Below, piece after piece: positions 8,381 through 14,843 of a stretch of 31,270 bases of DNA. The DNA lies in contig CAYQJC010000002.1 in the NCBI GenBank assembly GCA_964417825.1, positions 1 to 31,270 of the forward strand, given 5' to 3'. Origin of the DNA: CAYQJC01 sp964417825. Its GTDB lineage: Bacteria; Patescibacteriota; Minisyncoccia; Minisyncoccales; CG1-02-41-26. Numbering within the stretch: position 1 is the stretch's first letter; each line of letters opens with the position of its first letter. The position numbers were made by a program, and so were the translations under genes. The notes beneath the pieces are model-generated. The model ran no database searches. It worked only from the letters and a program-made list of their open reading frames with translations, and was not told the DNA's origin.

Positions 8381-9271
8381 TTATTTAACCGGCTTAAACT
8401 CCTCCCAGCCAAAATGTTCTGGATATTCTCGCCAAGGTCCTTCGCAAATTTTAAAATATTTACACCTCTTGCAACTTTCCGCTTTGGTTTTACCTTCCTC
8501 TTTTCTCGCTTTAGTGAAATTAATTATTTGATCTCGCTCAAATACTGTAGTATCTGGTATAATTTTCTCAGCAATATAATCTTCATAGCCTTTCATAAAA
8601 CAGAGGGGAATGGCTTCAGTCATTACTCTCTTGCCGGCTTTTCGTCCAATATCTAACCCTTCTTTCACGAAGGGTTCAACTAAGCTTTTTCTTGGAACAA
8701 TTGAATCAAAATTTTCTTCTGCCCTGCCCAAAGCATGAGGGAAGGCAAATTGAAACTGATCTACTCCAAGTTTCACCAGAAGCTTTGCAATCTCGGGAAG
8801 ATGTCGATAGTTAGACTTAGTAATAACAGTATTGGTTACTACCGCAACTCCCAGTAATTTGAGATTTTTTATCCCTCTCACTGTTTGGGAAAAACTTCCT
8901 TTAACGGTCGTTAAATAATCATGAAGTTGAGGAATATGCCCGTGTAAAGCAGGTGAAAATTCGTTGGCTCCAGCTAAAATTGTTTTTTTGCAAAATTCTT
9001 TGTAAGCGAACATCCTGCCATTAGTTTGGATTTGGATAATCTTAAATTTTAGATTACTAGCATATCTTACTAATTCTAAAAAATCTTTTCTTATTGTCGG
9101 TTCTCCACCAGTGAAGACTACTCCCTGACAATTTTCTTTTTTTGCCTTCCTTAGGGCTTCTTTAACTTCCTGGGTAGTTTTATCGGGATAAATCTCTCTT
9201 TTGTTACCTTGAACGCAAAAACGACATCTATTATTACAAGAAAACCCCACTTTTATATCTGCTCTTTTCAT
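8381..9271 (-). CDS. Radical SAM protein, first gene of the left radical SAM operon
   Basis: This 296-residue protein has C12-x3-C16-x2-C19, FTGGEPTIRKDF, TVKGSFSQTVRGIKNL, IPLCFMKGYEDY and CKRCKYFKICEG, ending in EEFKPVK. It is the best-preserved short member of the local radical SAM family. It is the first gene after the precursor at 9406-9660. Between the two lie a hairpin after the precursor and a candidate promoter, so it probably heads its own transcript of eight genes down to 1056. A role in modifying the His-Xaa-Ser peptide is inferred from position. Confidence 0.88.
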   Translation of the reverse strand: MKRADIKVGFSCNNRCRFCVQGNKREIYPDKTTQEVKEALRKAKKENCQGVVFTGGEPTIRKDFLELVRYASNLKFKIIQIQTNGRMFAYKEFCKKTILAGANEFSPALHGHIPQLHDYLTTVKGSFSQTVRGIKNLKLLGVAVVTNTVITKSNYRHLPEIAKLLVKLGVDQFQFAFPHALGRAEENFDSIVPRKSLVEPFVKEGLDIGRKAGKRVMTEAIPLCFMKGYEDYIAEKIIPDTTVFERDQIINFTKARKEEGKTKAESCKRCKYFKICEGPWREYPEHFGWEEFKPVK

Positions 9272-9293
9272 AAAATCTTCCGTGTCTCAGCTT

Positions 9294-9321
9294 ATTATAA
9301 TAAAAAAAGAGATTTTAGCAA
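9294..9321 (-). promoter_or_regulatory. Candidate promoter of the left radical SAM operon
   Basis: On the minus strand, TTGCTA (9316-9321) is followed after 16 bp by a perfect TATAAT (9294-9299), 22 bp before the ATG at 9271. It lies directly after two hairpins that follow the precursor gene. The -35 box matches only 4 of 6 consensus bases. Confidence 0.45.
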
Positions 9322-9322
9322 T

Positions 9323-9348
9323 AAAAAAGAGCTTAAATAAGGCTCTCT
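9323..9348 (-). terminator. Weak second hairpin with T-run
   Basis: On the minus strand AGAGC (9342-9346) and GCTCT (9328-9332) can pair around a 9-base loop, followed by a T-run down to 9323. The stem is only five base pairs. It could support the stronger hairpin upstream or be chance. Confidence 0.35.
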
Positions 9349-9370
9349 TGGTAACTTTAGAGAAATGATT

Positions 9371-9396
9371 AAAATTTTAAAATACCCTCGGGTATT
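9371..9396 (-). terminator. Terminator-like hairpin after precursor gene 1
   Basis: On the minus strand AATACCC and GGGTATT (9381-9396) form a tight hairpin 10 bases after the precursor stop, followed by TTTAAAATTTT. This should stop much of the transcript after the precursor gene, giving more precursor than modifying enzyme. Confidence 0.6.
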
Positions 9397-9405
9397 CTCA
9401 AGGCC

Positions 9406-9660
9406 TTACCAATTTCCATGGGAACCATGGGAACCATGGGAACCATGAGAACCATGGGAAGTATGAGAAGCATGACGTCCTCGAGCTCCTGAGTTGTGAA
9501 AATAATTGCTGTGTCCAGCGTGAGTAATAGTTGCATCTAAAGCGATCCCAATTACAGCTAAAGCAGCTCCAATTTTAGCAATACTTTTTTTACTTATTTT
9601 CCCCTCTTCGGAGTTAAGAAAAGTTCTAAGATTTTTTTTGATTTTTGGAATTTTCTTCAT
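9406..9660 (-). CDS. His-Xaa-Ser repeat precursor peptide 1 (HxsA-like)
   Basis: This 84-residue protein has a basic N-terminus, the leader motif FLNSEEGKISKK (14-25), a hydrophobic segment (30-45), THA-GHS as a possible signal-peptidase site, the block FHNSGARG (54-61) and seven H-x-S/N triplets from His63: HAS, HTS, four HGS, HGN, then a final Trp. The repeat matches the His-Xaa-Ser family that HxsB/C/D are thought to modify. Leader and FHNSGARG block are shared with the protein at 17561-17995, while the tail differs. It follows the Cys-rich gene by 21 bp and ends before a terminator. Cleavage after KIG at residue 31 by the prepilin peptidase-like protein is another possibility. Confidence 0.85.
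   Translation of the reverse strand: MKKIPKIKKNLRTFLNSEEGKISKKSIAKIGAALAVIGIALDATITHAGHSNYFHNSGARGRHASHTSHGSHGSHGSHGSHGNW
9416..9469 (+). repeat. Six 9-bp tandem repeats encoding His-Gly-Ser
   Basis: The plus strand reads CCATGGGAA in near-identical copies from 9416 (three exact, then CCATGAGAA, CCATGGGAA, GTATGAGAA). Each 9-bp unit encodes one His-x-Ser triplet on the minus strand. Identical codon use suggests recent expansion, so copy number may vary between strains. Confidence 0.9.
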
Positions 9661-9681
9661 AATATTTTAAAATTACTTTAA

Positions 9682-10641
9682 TTATTTTCCCCAGAGAATT
9701 TGTTCATATATTTTTGTTTTCATATCACAATACTTCTCTTTTAATGCTTTCCCATAGAGATTTTGGCAAGTTTTTCCTTCATAAAATAACCCTCTAACCT
9801 GTTTAACAAATTCTACCTCTTGGTGAGATCGATTAAGAATTTTCGACCTTTCTTGAAATTTCTCAGCAGCTTTTTCTCCATTAGGCAGAAGAGACTGAAA
9901 ATAGTAAACTATCATCTCGCAATTATTTTTCTCATCTTTCTCTAATTTTTTGCATAAGTTTAGATCATCCAAAGCTAAGGCTTCACAAGAAGTTTGAAAA
10001 GATGGATTATTCTCTATTTTCGAGCAAAATTGAGCATCTTCCTTAGATAAGACCTCAAGAGCAATCTCGCAGTACTCCTTGCTGCCTCCCATATATTTTG
10101 ATACCTGTTCTTCTTCACAGATACTAATATCGGGGGATCTATTTTCAATTATAGGTAAGATAACTTTATAATAAATAAAATAATTCCGCTGACAAGTATC
10201 GTAACTTACTTTTGCCTCCTCCCCTTTCGCCCCTTCAACAACTTCTCCACTTTCTCTGGTTATCTCTTCAGGACCCATCTCAAAAAATCTATCACATTCT
10301 GCTAAATTTTCATGTTCAAGAGCTAAACAAAATATGAAATCTCTGGACAGTCTCTTTACCTCCCATTCTCCAAACTCCCCCATCTCTTCTCCGGGAAGAG
10401 TCACTGGTTCTATTGCCCAAGCTTCCAACAAAGGCTGAGGAGTCTTCAAACAAGTTTCTTTAAATTTTTCAACTTTCATATCAATCTCCTCTCTTTGAGA
10501 AACAGAAATTTCTTCTCCGGGCTTTCCTTTTTTCTTCCAAAATTCTGCTATTTCTTCTTTTTGAAGAAATACGAACAAAGAAGCTTGGAAAACTACTATC
10601 GCGATTAAAATCCAAATAATAATTTTTATCTTTTTCTCCAC
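9682..10641 (-). CDS. Membrane-anchored Cys-rich protein, partner of precursor 1
   Basis: This 319-residue protein has one N-terminal membrane anchor (about residues 5-27), then a charged domain predicted to lie outside the cytoplasm. It contains 12 cysteines, mostly in short helical units of the type YC-E/D or FC-x-x-I/L. The end KEKYCDMK...LWGK resembles the ends of 12559-13356 (KTKYCHRKVWGRD) and 18011-18865 (RDNYCHQWAGF). I do not recognise the family. It is the first gene after a good promoter and sits directly before precursor 1. The same pairing is repeated at 17-19 kb, so a role in binding, folding or displaying the peptide is likely. Confidence 0.75.
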   Translation of the reverse strand: MEKKIKIIIWILIAIVVFQASLFVFLQKEEIAEFWKKKGKPGEEISVSQREEIDMKVEKFKETCLKTPQPLLEAWAIEPVTLPGEEMGEFGEWEVKRLSRDFIFCLALEHENLAECDRFFEMGPEEITRESGEVVEGAKGEEAKVSYDTCQRNYFIYYKVILPIIENRSPDISICEEEQVSKYMGGSKEYCEIALEVLSKEDAQFCSKIENNPSFQTSCEALALDDLNLCKKLEKDEKNNCEMIVYYFQSLLPNGEKAAEKFQERSKILNRSHQEVEFVKQVRGLFYEGKTCQNLYGKALKEKYCDMKTKIYEQILWGK

Positions 10642-10664
10642 AAAAATCTATTATTAATTATTTT

Positions 10665-10694
10665 ATTATAAGTCAGCGGAAGAAAACAAGTCAA
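10665..10694 (-). promoter_or_regulatory. Candidate promoter of the Cys-rich/precursor 1 unit
   Basis: On the minus strand TTGACT (10689-10694) and a perfect TATAAT (10665-10670) are 18 bp apart. The -10 box ends 24 bp before the ATG at 10641. Together with the hairpin at 9371-9396 it delimits a two-gene transcript. Confidence 0.6.
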
Positions 10695-10708
10695 TATCAA
10701 AATTAAAT

Positions 10709-11857
10709 TTAACGGAAAATAGCTAAAATAATGCTCAAAATGGAATTTTGGGTAACTAAAGTAATAATAAACCCCAAAAATAAAAAAGGAGAAAATGGGA
10801 AAGTACGATAAATTTTTAATTTCTTTTCCGGTTCCTGACCCCAGATCTTCCTAATGAAATTTACCTGATCCTCAGTTAGTCCCTCAGAGAAAAAAGACCC
10901 TATTTTAGCTTCTATTTCTTTTTTTGTTTTTAATTGCATCTTTTTCAAGAGTTCTCTTAAAGTTGTTTGAGAAAGAATCATCTGAGGTCGGAGCTCTTTT
11001 AATTTTATTTCTCTGGTTTCTTTCTTTTCAATGTAAAAATCTAATATCTGACGAAGCAAGTTTATAATGACCATAAAAAATAAAGCAGTTTTAAGAATAT
11101 TAAAAAGAACTCCTAATTGAGAAGTGCTCACTAAGTACCCACTGTAAACCAAAGAGCCAATTCCTAATCCTAAAACAACTTTTTTCTTTTTACCTAAAAT
11201 TCTAAAAATAACTCTATAAGAGAAAAAGATAACAAAGAAAATTAAAACTGGATTTGAAATAACAGAGCTGAGCTGCTGAGAAACCTGGGCCCTTGCTAAA
11301 TGTAAAATAATAAATATCGAAATAAACCCTACAAAAGTACCGGCTATCTTCTTGACTTTCGGTTTAATCTCAATAAATAGTTTTTTCAAAGAACTAAAAT
11401 TAATTTTGGTCTTTTTTATCTTTAAAATTTCTTTTATCCCTATTACTGAACCTTGAATCACCAAAAGAATAAGTAAAGGAAAAAAGGTATTAACTAAGAG
11501 ACAAAAAGAAGGAAAATAAGGTAGATAACTTTTTGAATAAAATTTTAAAGGCAAAAGCAAAGCATATAAAGTGAAAAGTTTAGCATCACCAGCTGACCAG
11601 AGATTAAAATACCAAATCCCATAACCTACCAAAAAGGCAATTCCTCCATTTAATAAAAGGTTTAGTAAATAGCGATCATTCTCCGGCTCATGAAGATAAA
11701 AAAGATTGTAAAGAAATAGTCCGAGATAAAGAAAAATCGCCCACATTAAACCAAAAAGAATCCACTTATTTTTAATTTTCCCATACCTAATATCAGTGAA
11801 ACAACAAATACCACCAACAATAAAAAGAGGGGTTAAGAATAAAAAATCAATAATCAT
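10709..11857 (-). CDS. Archaeal-type prepilin peptidase-like membrane protein (A24 family)
   Basis: This 382-residue multi-pass membrane protein has both aspartates of the A24 aspartic peptidases: D22 in FTDIRYGKIKN and D91 in SAGDAKLF, the latter in place of the usual GxGD. The C-terminus GLTEDQVNFIRKIWG followed by FPFSPFLFLGFIITLV resembles the C-terminal domain of archaeal prepilin peptidases. A24 enzymes cut leader peptides next to a hydrophobic segment at the membrane's cytoplasmic face. No pilin, ATPase or platform gene is nearby. The two His-Xaa-Ser precursors have hydrophobic segments after K-I/L-G, which makes them candidate substrates (inference). It has no clear Shine-Dalgarno sequence. 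Confidence 0.75.
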   Translation of the reverse strand: MIIDFLFLTPLFIVGGICCFTDIRYGKIKNKWILFGLMWAIFLYLGLFLYNLFYLHEPENDRYLLNLLLNGGIAFLVGYGIWYFNLWSAGDAKLFTLYALLLPLKFYSKSYLPYFPSFCLLVNTFFPLLILLVIQGSVIGIKEILKIKKTKINFSSLKKLFIEIKPKVKKIAGTFVGFISIFIILHLARAQVSQQLSSVISNPVLIFFVIFFSYRVIFRILGKKKKVVLGLGIGSLVYSGYLVSTSQLGVLFNILKTALFFMVIINLLRQILDFYIEKKETREIKLKELRPQMILSQTTLRELLKKMQLKTKKEIEAKIGSFFSEGLTEDQVNFIRKIWGQEPEKKLKIYRTFPFSPFLFLGFIITLVTQNSILSIILAIFR

Positions 11858-11915
11858 AACAAAGAGGATTTATAATTTGAGTATAGAAAATAATTAGTTC
11901 TGAGTAAACCAAAAT

Positions 11916-11943
11916 TTGACAATTTAAGCTCTTGATGTATTAT
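11916..11943 (+). promoter_or_regulatory. Consensus-like promoter, plus strand
   Basis: TTGACA (11916-11921), a 16-bp spacer and TATTAT (11938-11943) precede the TTG start at 11999, which has a strong AAGGAGG ribosome binding site about 8 bp upstream. It drives the truncated ORF 11999-12241. Confidence 0.6.
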
Positions 11944-11998
11944 TAAATATAAAATTGCACCTTTCAAAGCATAAATAACTCAAGAAAGGAGGAGAAAA

Positions 11999-12241
11999 TT
12001 GAAAGAAAGATTTTATAGATTAAATGTAGGTTGGGAGACAATTGTTTTAGCTCTCCTGGTCATTATAGCTCTAAGCGGAACTCAGCGAATAACCACTTCA
12101 CCGAATAAGAGTTTCGTAACCCAGATCCCAAATTTTCTCCAACCACCAACCCGAGAAGAAATTAGAAAAACGGAGAGGATCAGAATAAGGATCGACGTAA
12201 GCCGAAATATTTGTTTGGCAAACCTCTTCGTTATTGGTTAA
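11999..12241 (+). pseudogene. Truncated plus-strand gene: signal-anchor joined to foreign sequence
   Basis: The first 30 or so codons encode a convincing N-terminal membrane or signal segment (GWETIVLALLVIIALSG) behind a good promoter and ribosome binding site. From about 12100 onward the frame only reads the antisense of the broken Cys-rich gene 12098-12524. The gene therefore seems cut by a deletion that joined it to that neighbour. It could still be translated into an 80-residue product. A TTG start is used. Confidence 0.45.
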
Positions 12242-12524
12242 AGCGGCTTGACATCCCAGGTAACCAATAAACCGATTGAGCAGTTCATCATCCAAAATAT
12301 TTGCGAAAGAACCGTCTTGAAGAATTCTATCCGAATCGAAATTCTCCAAGCAATATTCTTTTCTTCTTTCAACTGCTTTCTGGAGAAACTTTTGAATTTC
12401 CAAAGATATTTTAGAAGGAATTTCTTCTTTTTTCTCAAGATAACTTTTTCCAAGAAATATAAATTAAAAACAAGAACGATGAGTAAAGCTATCGTTAAGA
12501 TTAGAATTTTTTTCTCTTTTCCAT
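12098..12524 (-). pseudogene. Broken fourth copy of the Cys-rich membrane protein
   Basis: An ATG at 12524, a membrane segment (ILILTIALLIVLVFNLYFLEK) and the body (KEEIPSKISLEIQKF, then RRKEYCLENF, then GYLGCQAALTNNEEVC) lie in three different frames. Restoring one base in the T7 run at 12507-12513 and one in the T5 run at 12445-12449 joins them. The joined protein aligns with the N-terminal third of 12559-13356 and 18011-18865 (e.g. KEYC..NF, YL.CQAA). The C-terminal two thirds are missing, and the frame ends at 12098 inside the convergent ORF. This one is truncated as well as frameshifted. Confidence 0.7.
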
Positions 12525-12558
12525 TATTTATTTGACTTAGAAACCTCTTTGATTTAAT

Positions 12559-13356
12559 TTAATCCCTTCCCCAAACCTTGCGATGACAATATTTTGTTTT
12601 AAACTTCTCAAATTTTTCTTGACAAAAAGAAGTTGGGTTTTCCCTAAAGAATAACTGGCAATACATTTTAATATGAGGGTGTTCTATTTGGTTACATTTT
12701 GATTCTTCATTATCAATTAGGGCTTTGTAATACCGAGCTTGACTCTGGCAATACATTCTTTTTTCTTGAGAGTTATAAAAATTACAATATTTTTCATCCC
12801 CAGATAGCATAGCTAAACACCAGGCTTTAAAATCTTCATCTCCCCCTTCACTGCAGCGATAAAAGTCCCTTTCTAAGATTGCCAGACAAAATTTCTGGCA
12901 CCAAGCTTCCAGAGCTGGGTCTCCAGAATTACTAATTGCTTTTTTACACGCTTCAATTTCTCCTGCTTCACATTTTTTGTTTTTAATTATTCTTCCCAAG
13001 AAATTGGGAAAGAGATAAAATAATCTCTGACAATTTTTAGCAATATCAGGAGAAATATTTTTTAATAAGTTGCACTGAAAGGGATTTTGCTTTATAGCTG
13101 CTTGACATTCTAGGTATTGGATTAAATTTTCCATTGACTCTTGGCTATAGTAAATTACCCCTTCTCGAATCACCTGATTAAAATCAAACCTCTCTAGACA
13201 CTCTTTTTCTTTTTTCTCCAAAACCACCTGAAGTTCGGGTGAAATAGTTGGAGTGACTTCTTCTTTTTCTTTTGGTCGTCGAAGAACAATTAATGTAATG
13301 TTTAATATTACACCAATTGCTATTAGAGAGAGTATAATAATCAGTTTTTTGTTCAT
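12559..13356 (-). CDS. Membrane-anchored Cys-rich protein
   Basis: This 265-residue protein has an N-terminal anchor (about residues 4-25), a proline/glutamate linker and a helical domain with 16 cysteines, many as YC or WC pairs separated by 10-20 residues. It ends in KYCHRKVWGRD. It is a paralogue of 18011-18865 (shared ECLERF/EYCYNNF start and YCH..W end) and more distantly of 9682-10641. Unlike them it has no precursor gene next to it; its downstream neighbour is the broken paralogue. The even cysteine number and the anchor suggest disulfides outside the cytoplasm. Confidence 0.75.
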   Translation of the reverse strand: MNKKLIIILSLIAIGVILNITLIVLRRPKEKEEVTPTISPELQVVLEKKEKECLERFDFNQVIREGVIYYSQESMENLIQYLECQAAIKQNPFQCNLLKNISPDIAKNCQRLFYLFPNFLGRIIKNKKCEAGEIEACKKAISNSGDPALEAWCQKFCLAILERDFYRCSEGGDEDFKAWCLAMLSGDEKYCNFYNSQEKRMYCQSQARYYKALIDNEESKCNQIEHPHIKMYCQLFFRENPTSFCQEKFEKFKTKYCHRKVWGRD

Positions 13357-13383
13357 ATTTTTGATTATTTATTATCTAAAATT

Positions 13384-13392
13384 ATTATACCA
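13384..13392 (-). promoter_or_regulatory. Extended -10 element upstream of Cys-rich gene
   Basis: The minus strand reads TGGTATAAT, a perfect extended -10 box 27 bp before the ATG at 13356. No good -35 box is visible, which is usual for this promoter type. Confidence 0.45.
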
Positions 13393-13434
13393 AAAAGAAG
13401 GAAAAAACATAAATCTTAAATATATGAACTTGGA

Positions 13435-13481
13435 GACAGTCCCCGTCAAGAGAGGAGTTTCTCGAGGACTGTCCCCTAAGA
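13435..13481. repeat. REP-like imperfect inverted repeat
   Basis: GGAGACAGTCC at the left end and GGACTGTCCCC at the right end are complementary except for one base, and GAGA/TCTC in the middle can extend the pairing. GGGGACAGTCC-type palindromes are common in bacterial dispersed repeats. Only one copy is seen in this window. Confidence 0.5.
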
Positions 13482-13566
13482 TATGTCCGAGATCAAGAAT
13501 GCCTACCTCTCATCTCTTTTTAAAGACCCCTTAGGTGGATAATATCATATGAACCAGTACACAATC

Positions 13567-13595
13567 TTGACATTTATTTTGATTTACGCTATAAT
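13567..13595 (+). promoter_or_regulatory. Perfect consensus promoter
   Basis: TTGACA (13567-13572), a 17-bp spacer and TATAAT (13590-13595) form an exact consensus promoter 74 bp before the ATG at 13670. It predicts strong, constitutive expression. Confidence 0.8.
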
Positions 13596-13669
13596 CTTCA
13601 TTGGAGATTGAGGAAATATAAAACTTACTCCTCAGTCAAATTAACAATTAAAGTAAAAAGGAGGGGAAA

Positions 13670-14182
13670 ATGAAAAGGATCTTGATTGCAATCTTGGTAG
13701 CTCTACTAGGAATAGGGCTTGCTACTCCTGCTTTCAGTAATACTCTATCTCTACAGGAGATGATTACTGTAAAAGAGATCCAATATCCTTATTACTCAGT
13801 GAGCTGGAGGAAAGAGACCTTATTCAGAGAATTAACTTTCTCTTTCTGCCCAGAAGCAGTGAGGTATCAAAGACAAGGTACTCAACTCTATATCATTTTA
13901 GGCACTTTCTCCACTCAAGTGGCAATAGAAGAAGCACCAAGGGAATTAACTCTCAAACCCAAAAAGATAATGGTGGATGTAACTCTAATTCTGAAATTGA
14001 GATTCGGAAGAGAAGAAGATTTAGAGAATTTCCTGGAAGCTCTGAAAGAAATAACTCAAAAGGAACTAAGAGGAAAAGTTGTATGCAAAGCCTACCCGGA
14101 AGTGAAAGTAGATATTGCCCGAGTATTCAGAACCAACTTACAGTACTTTGCTACAGGAATTCTTTACCTTAAAGGACTCTGA
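13670..14182 (+). CDS. Secreted protein of unknown function
   Basis: This 170-residue protein has a clear Sec signal peptide ending in TPAFS before NTLS. The mature part is rich in beta-strand patterns and contains two cysteines (SFCPEAV and VVCKAY). I do not recognise the family. It is the only intact plus-strand gene in the accessory region. It has a perfect consensus promoter, an AAAGGAGGGG ribosome binding site and a strong terminator, so it forms an isolated, highly expressed unit. It sits between two blocks of the peptide locus, but a link is not shown. Confidence 0.85.
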   Translation: MKRILIAILVALLGIGLATPAFSNTLSLQEMITVKEIQYPYYSVSWRKETLFRELTFSFCPEAVRYQRQGTQLYIILGTFSTQVAIEEAPRELTLKPKKIMVDVTLILKLRFGREEDLENFLEALKEITQKELRGKVVCKAYPEVKVDIARVFRTNLQYFATGILYLKGL

Positions 14183-14189
14183 AACTAAA

Positions 14190-14225
14190 AAACCCGTCTA
14201 TGCTTTCCCAAGCTAGACGGGTTTT
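14190..14225 (+). terminator. Strong intrinsic terminator
   Basis: AAACCCGTCTA (14190-14200) pairs perfectly with TAGACGGGTTT (14214-14224); GCTT and AAGC extend the stem towards a TCCC loop, with one bulged base. It starts eight bases after the stop of the secreted-protein gene. A-rich sequence before and TTTT after make it partly bidirectional. Confidence 0.9.
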
Positions 14226-14286
14226 GATATATGAATTAGGTAAAACTTAAAGAGATTAAAAAAAATTTCTTCAACTAACTTAAAAT

Positions 14287-14321
14287 CCCTCAGCTCAATT
14301 TTTAGAGCCAGAGGGCTTTTT
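14287..14321. terminator. Bidirectional terminator hairpin at the end of the right peptide operon
   Basis: CCCTC-A-GCTC pairs with GAGC-CA-GAGGG (14287-14315) around an A/T loop. A T-run follows on the plus strand and an ATTTT tract on the minus strand. It overlaps the last codons of the minus-strand gene 14295-14843 and should end that operon. Confidence 0.65.
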
Positions 14322-14843
14322 ATTTGATTTTTTCTTTTTCTCTTCTTCTTCCAACTTTTCAAGCGCCTTTAAATAATGGCGGCTTAATTCAAAAGCTGGA
14401 GGTGAAAATTTTTGGATTTGTTCCATCCGTTTTTGGAAAATTTTCAAGATTCTAATGGTATCAATAACACTAAGATGATAGTCGATAAATCTCCGAATGG
14501 CAAATATTGTCTCTCGTATCTCTATTTGTCTACCAACTTCCTCATTCCAAGCAGAAGCAAGAATAATAAATTCATTAACTAAATCTTTAAGAATCGGGGT
14601 GAGGGGTTGCTCAATGACAATTCTTAATAAAAGATTTAATATTTGTTTTATTTGGCTTTTTTCTTCTTCATTAACCCTAACTTTTCTTTTTTTTCGTTTT
14701 TCTTTCAATTGTCCGCCCATTAGCTCAACAGTTTTCTTGACTAAATCTAATTTCTCTTGGGTGAGAACGGAGTAAATCTGAATATGGCCCAAAATCTCCT
14801 TTAGTTTTTTAATATTTGGTTGATAAATAATTTTATTCTTCAT
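14295..14843 (-). CDS. Small helical protein of unknown function, last gene of the right peptide operon
   Basis: This 182-residue, charged, all-helical protein has no signal peptide or membrane segment. It has basic stretches (KEKRKKRKVR) and a lysine-rich end. I do not recognise a family. Its start overlaps the radical SAM gene 14833-16161 by 11 bp, which implies translational coupling. A chaperone or adaptor for the enzymes is possible but unsupported by any motif. Confidence 0.75.
   Translation of the reverse strand: MKNKIIYQPNIKKLKEILGHIQIYSVLTQEKLDLVKKTVELMGGQLKEKRKKRKVRVNEEEKSQIKQILNLLLRIVIEQPLTPILKDLVNEFIILASAWNEEVGRQIEIRETIFAIRRFIDYHLSVIDTIRILKIFQKRMEQIQKFSPPAFELSRHYLKALEKLEEEEKKKKSNKKPSGSKN

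Larger units (their letters stand above)
13357..13669. other. Divergent intergenic region, 313 bp without a gene
   Basis: It separates a minus-strand Cys-rich gene from a plus-strand secreted-protein gene. It holds an extended -10 promoter for the former, an imperfect inverted repeat near its middle and a consensus promoter for the latter. The rest is AT-rich, and I see no coding sequence or RNA gene in it. Confidence 0.7.

Noticed and set aside
9416..9469. Possible CRISPR-like short repeat array
   Set aside because: Units are 9 bp, contiguous, without spacers, and encode His-Gly-Ser in frame.
13435..13481. Inverted repeat considered as a transposon end or attachment site
   Set aside because: No transposase or integrase and no second copy in the window; kept only as a REP-like repeat.
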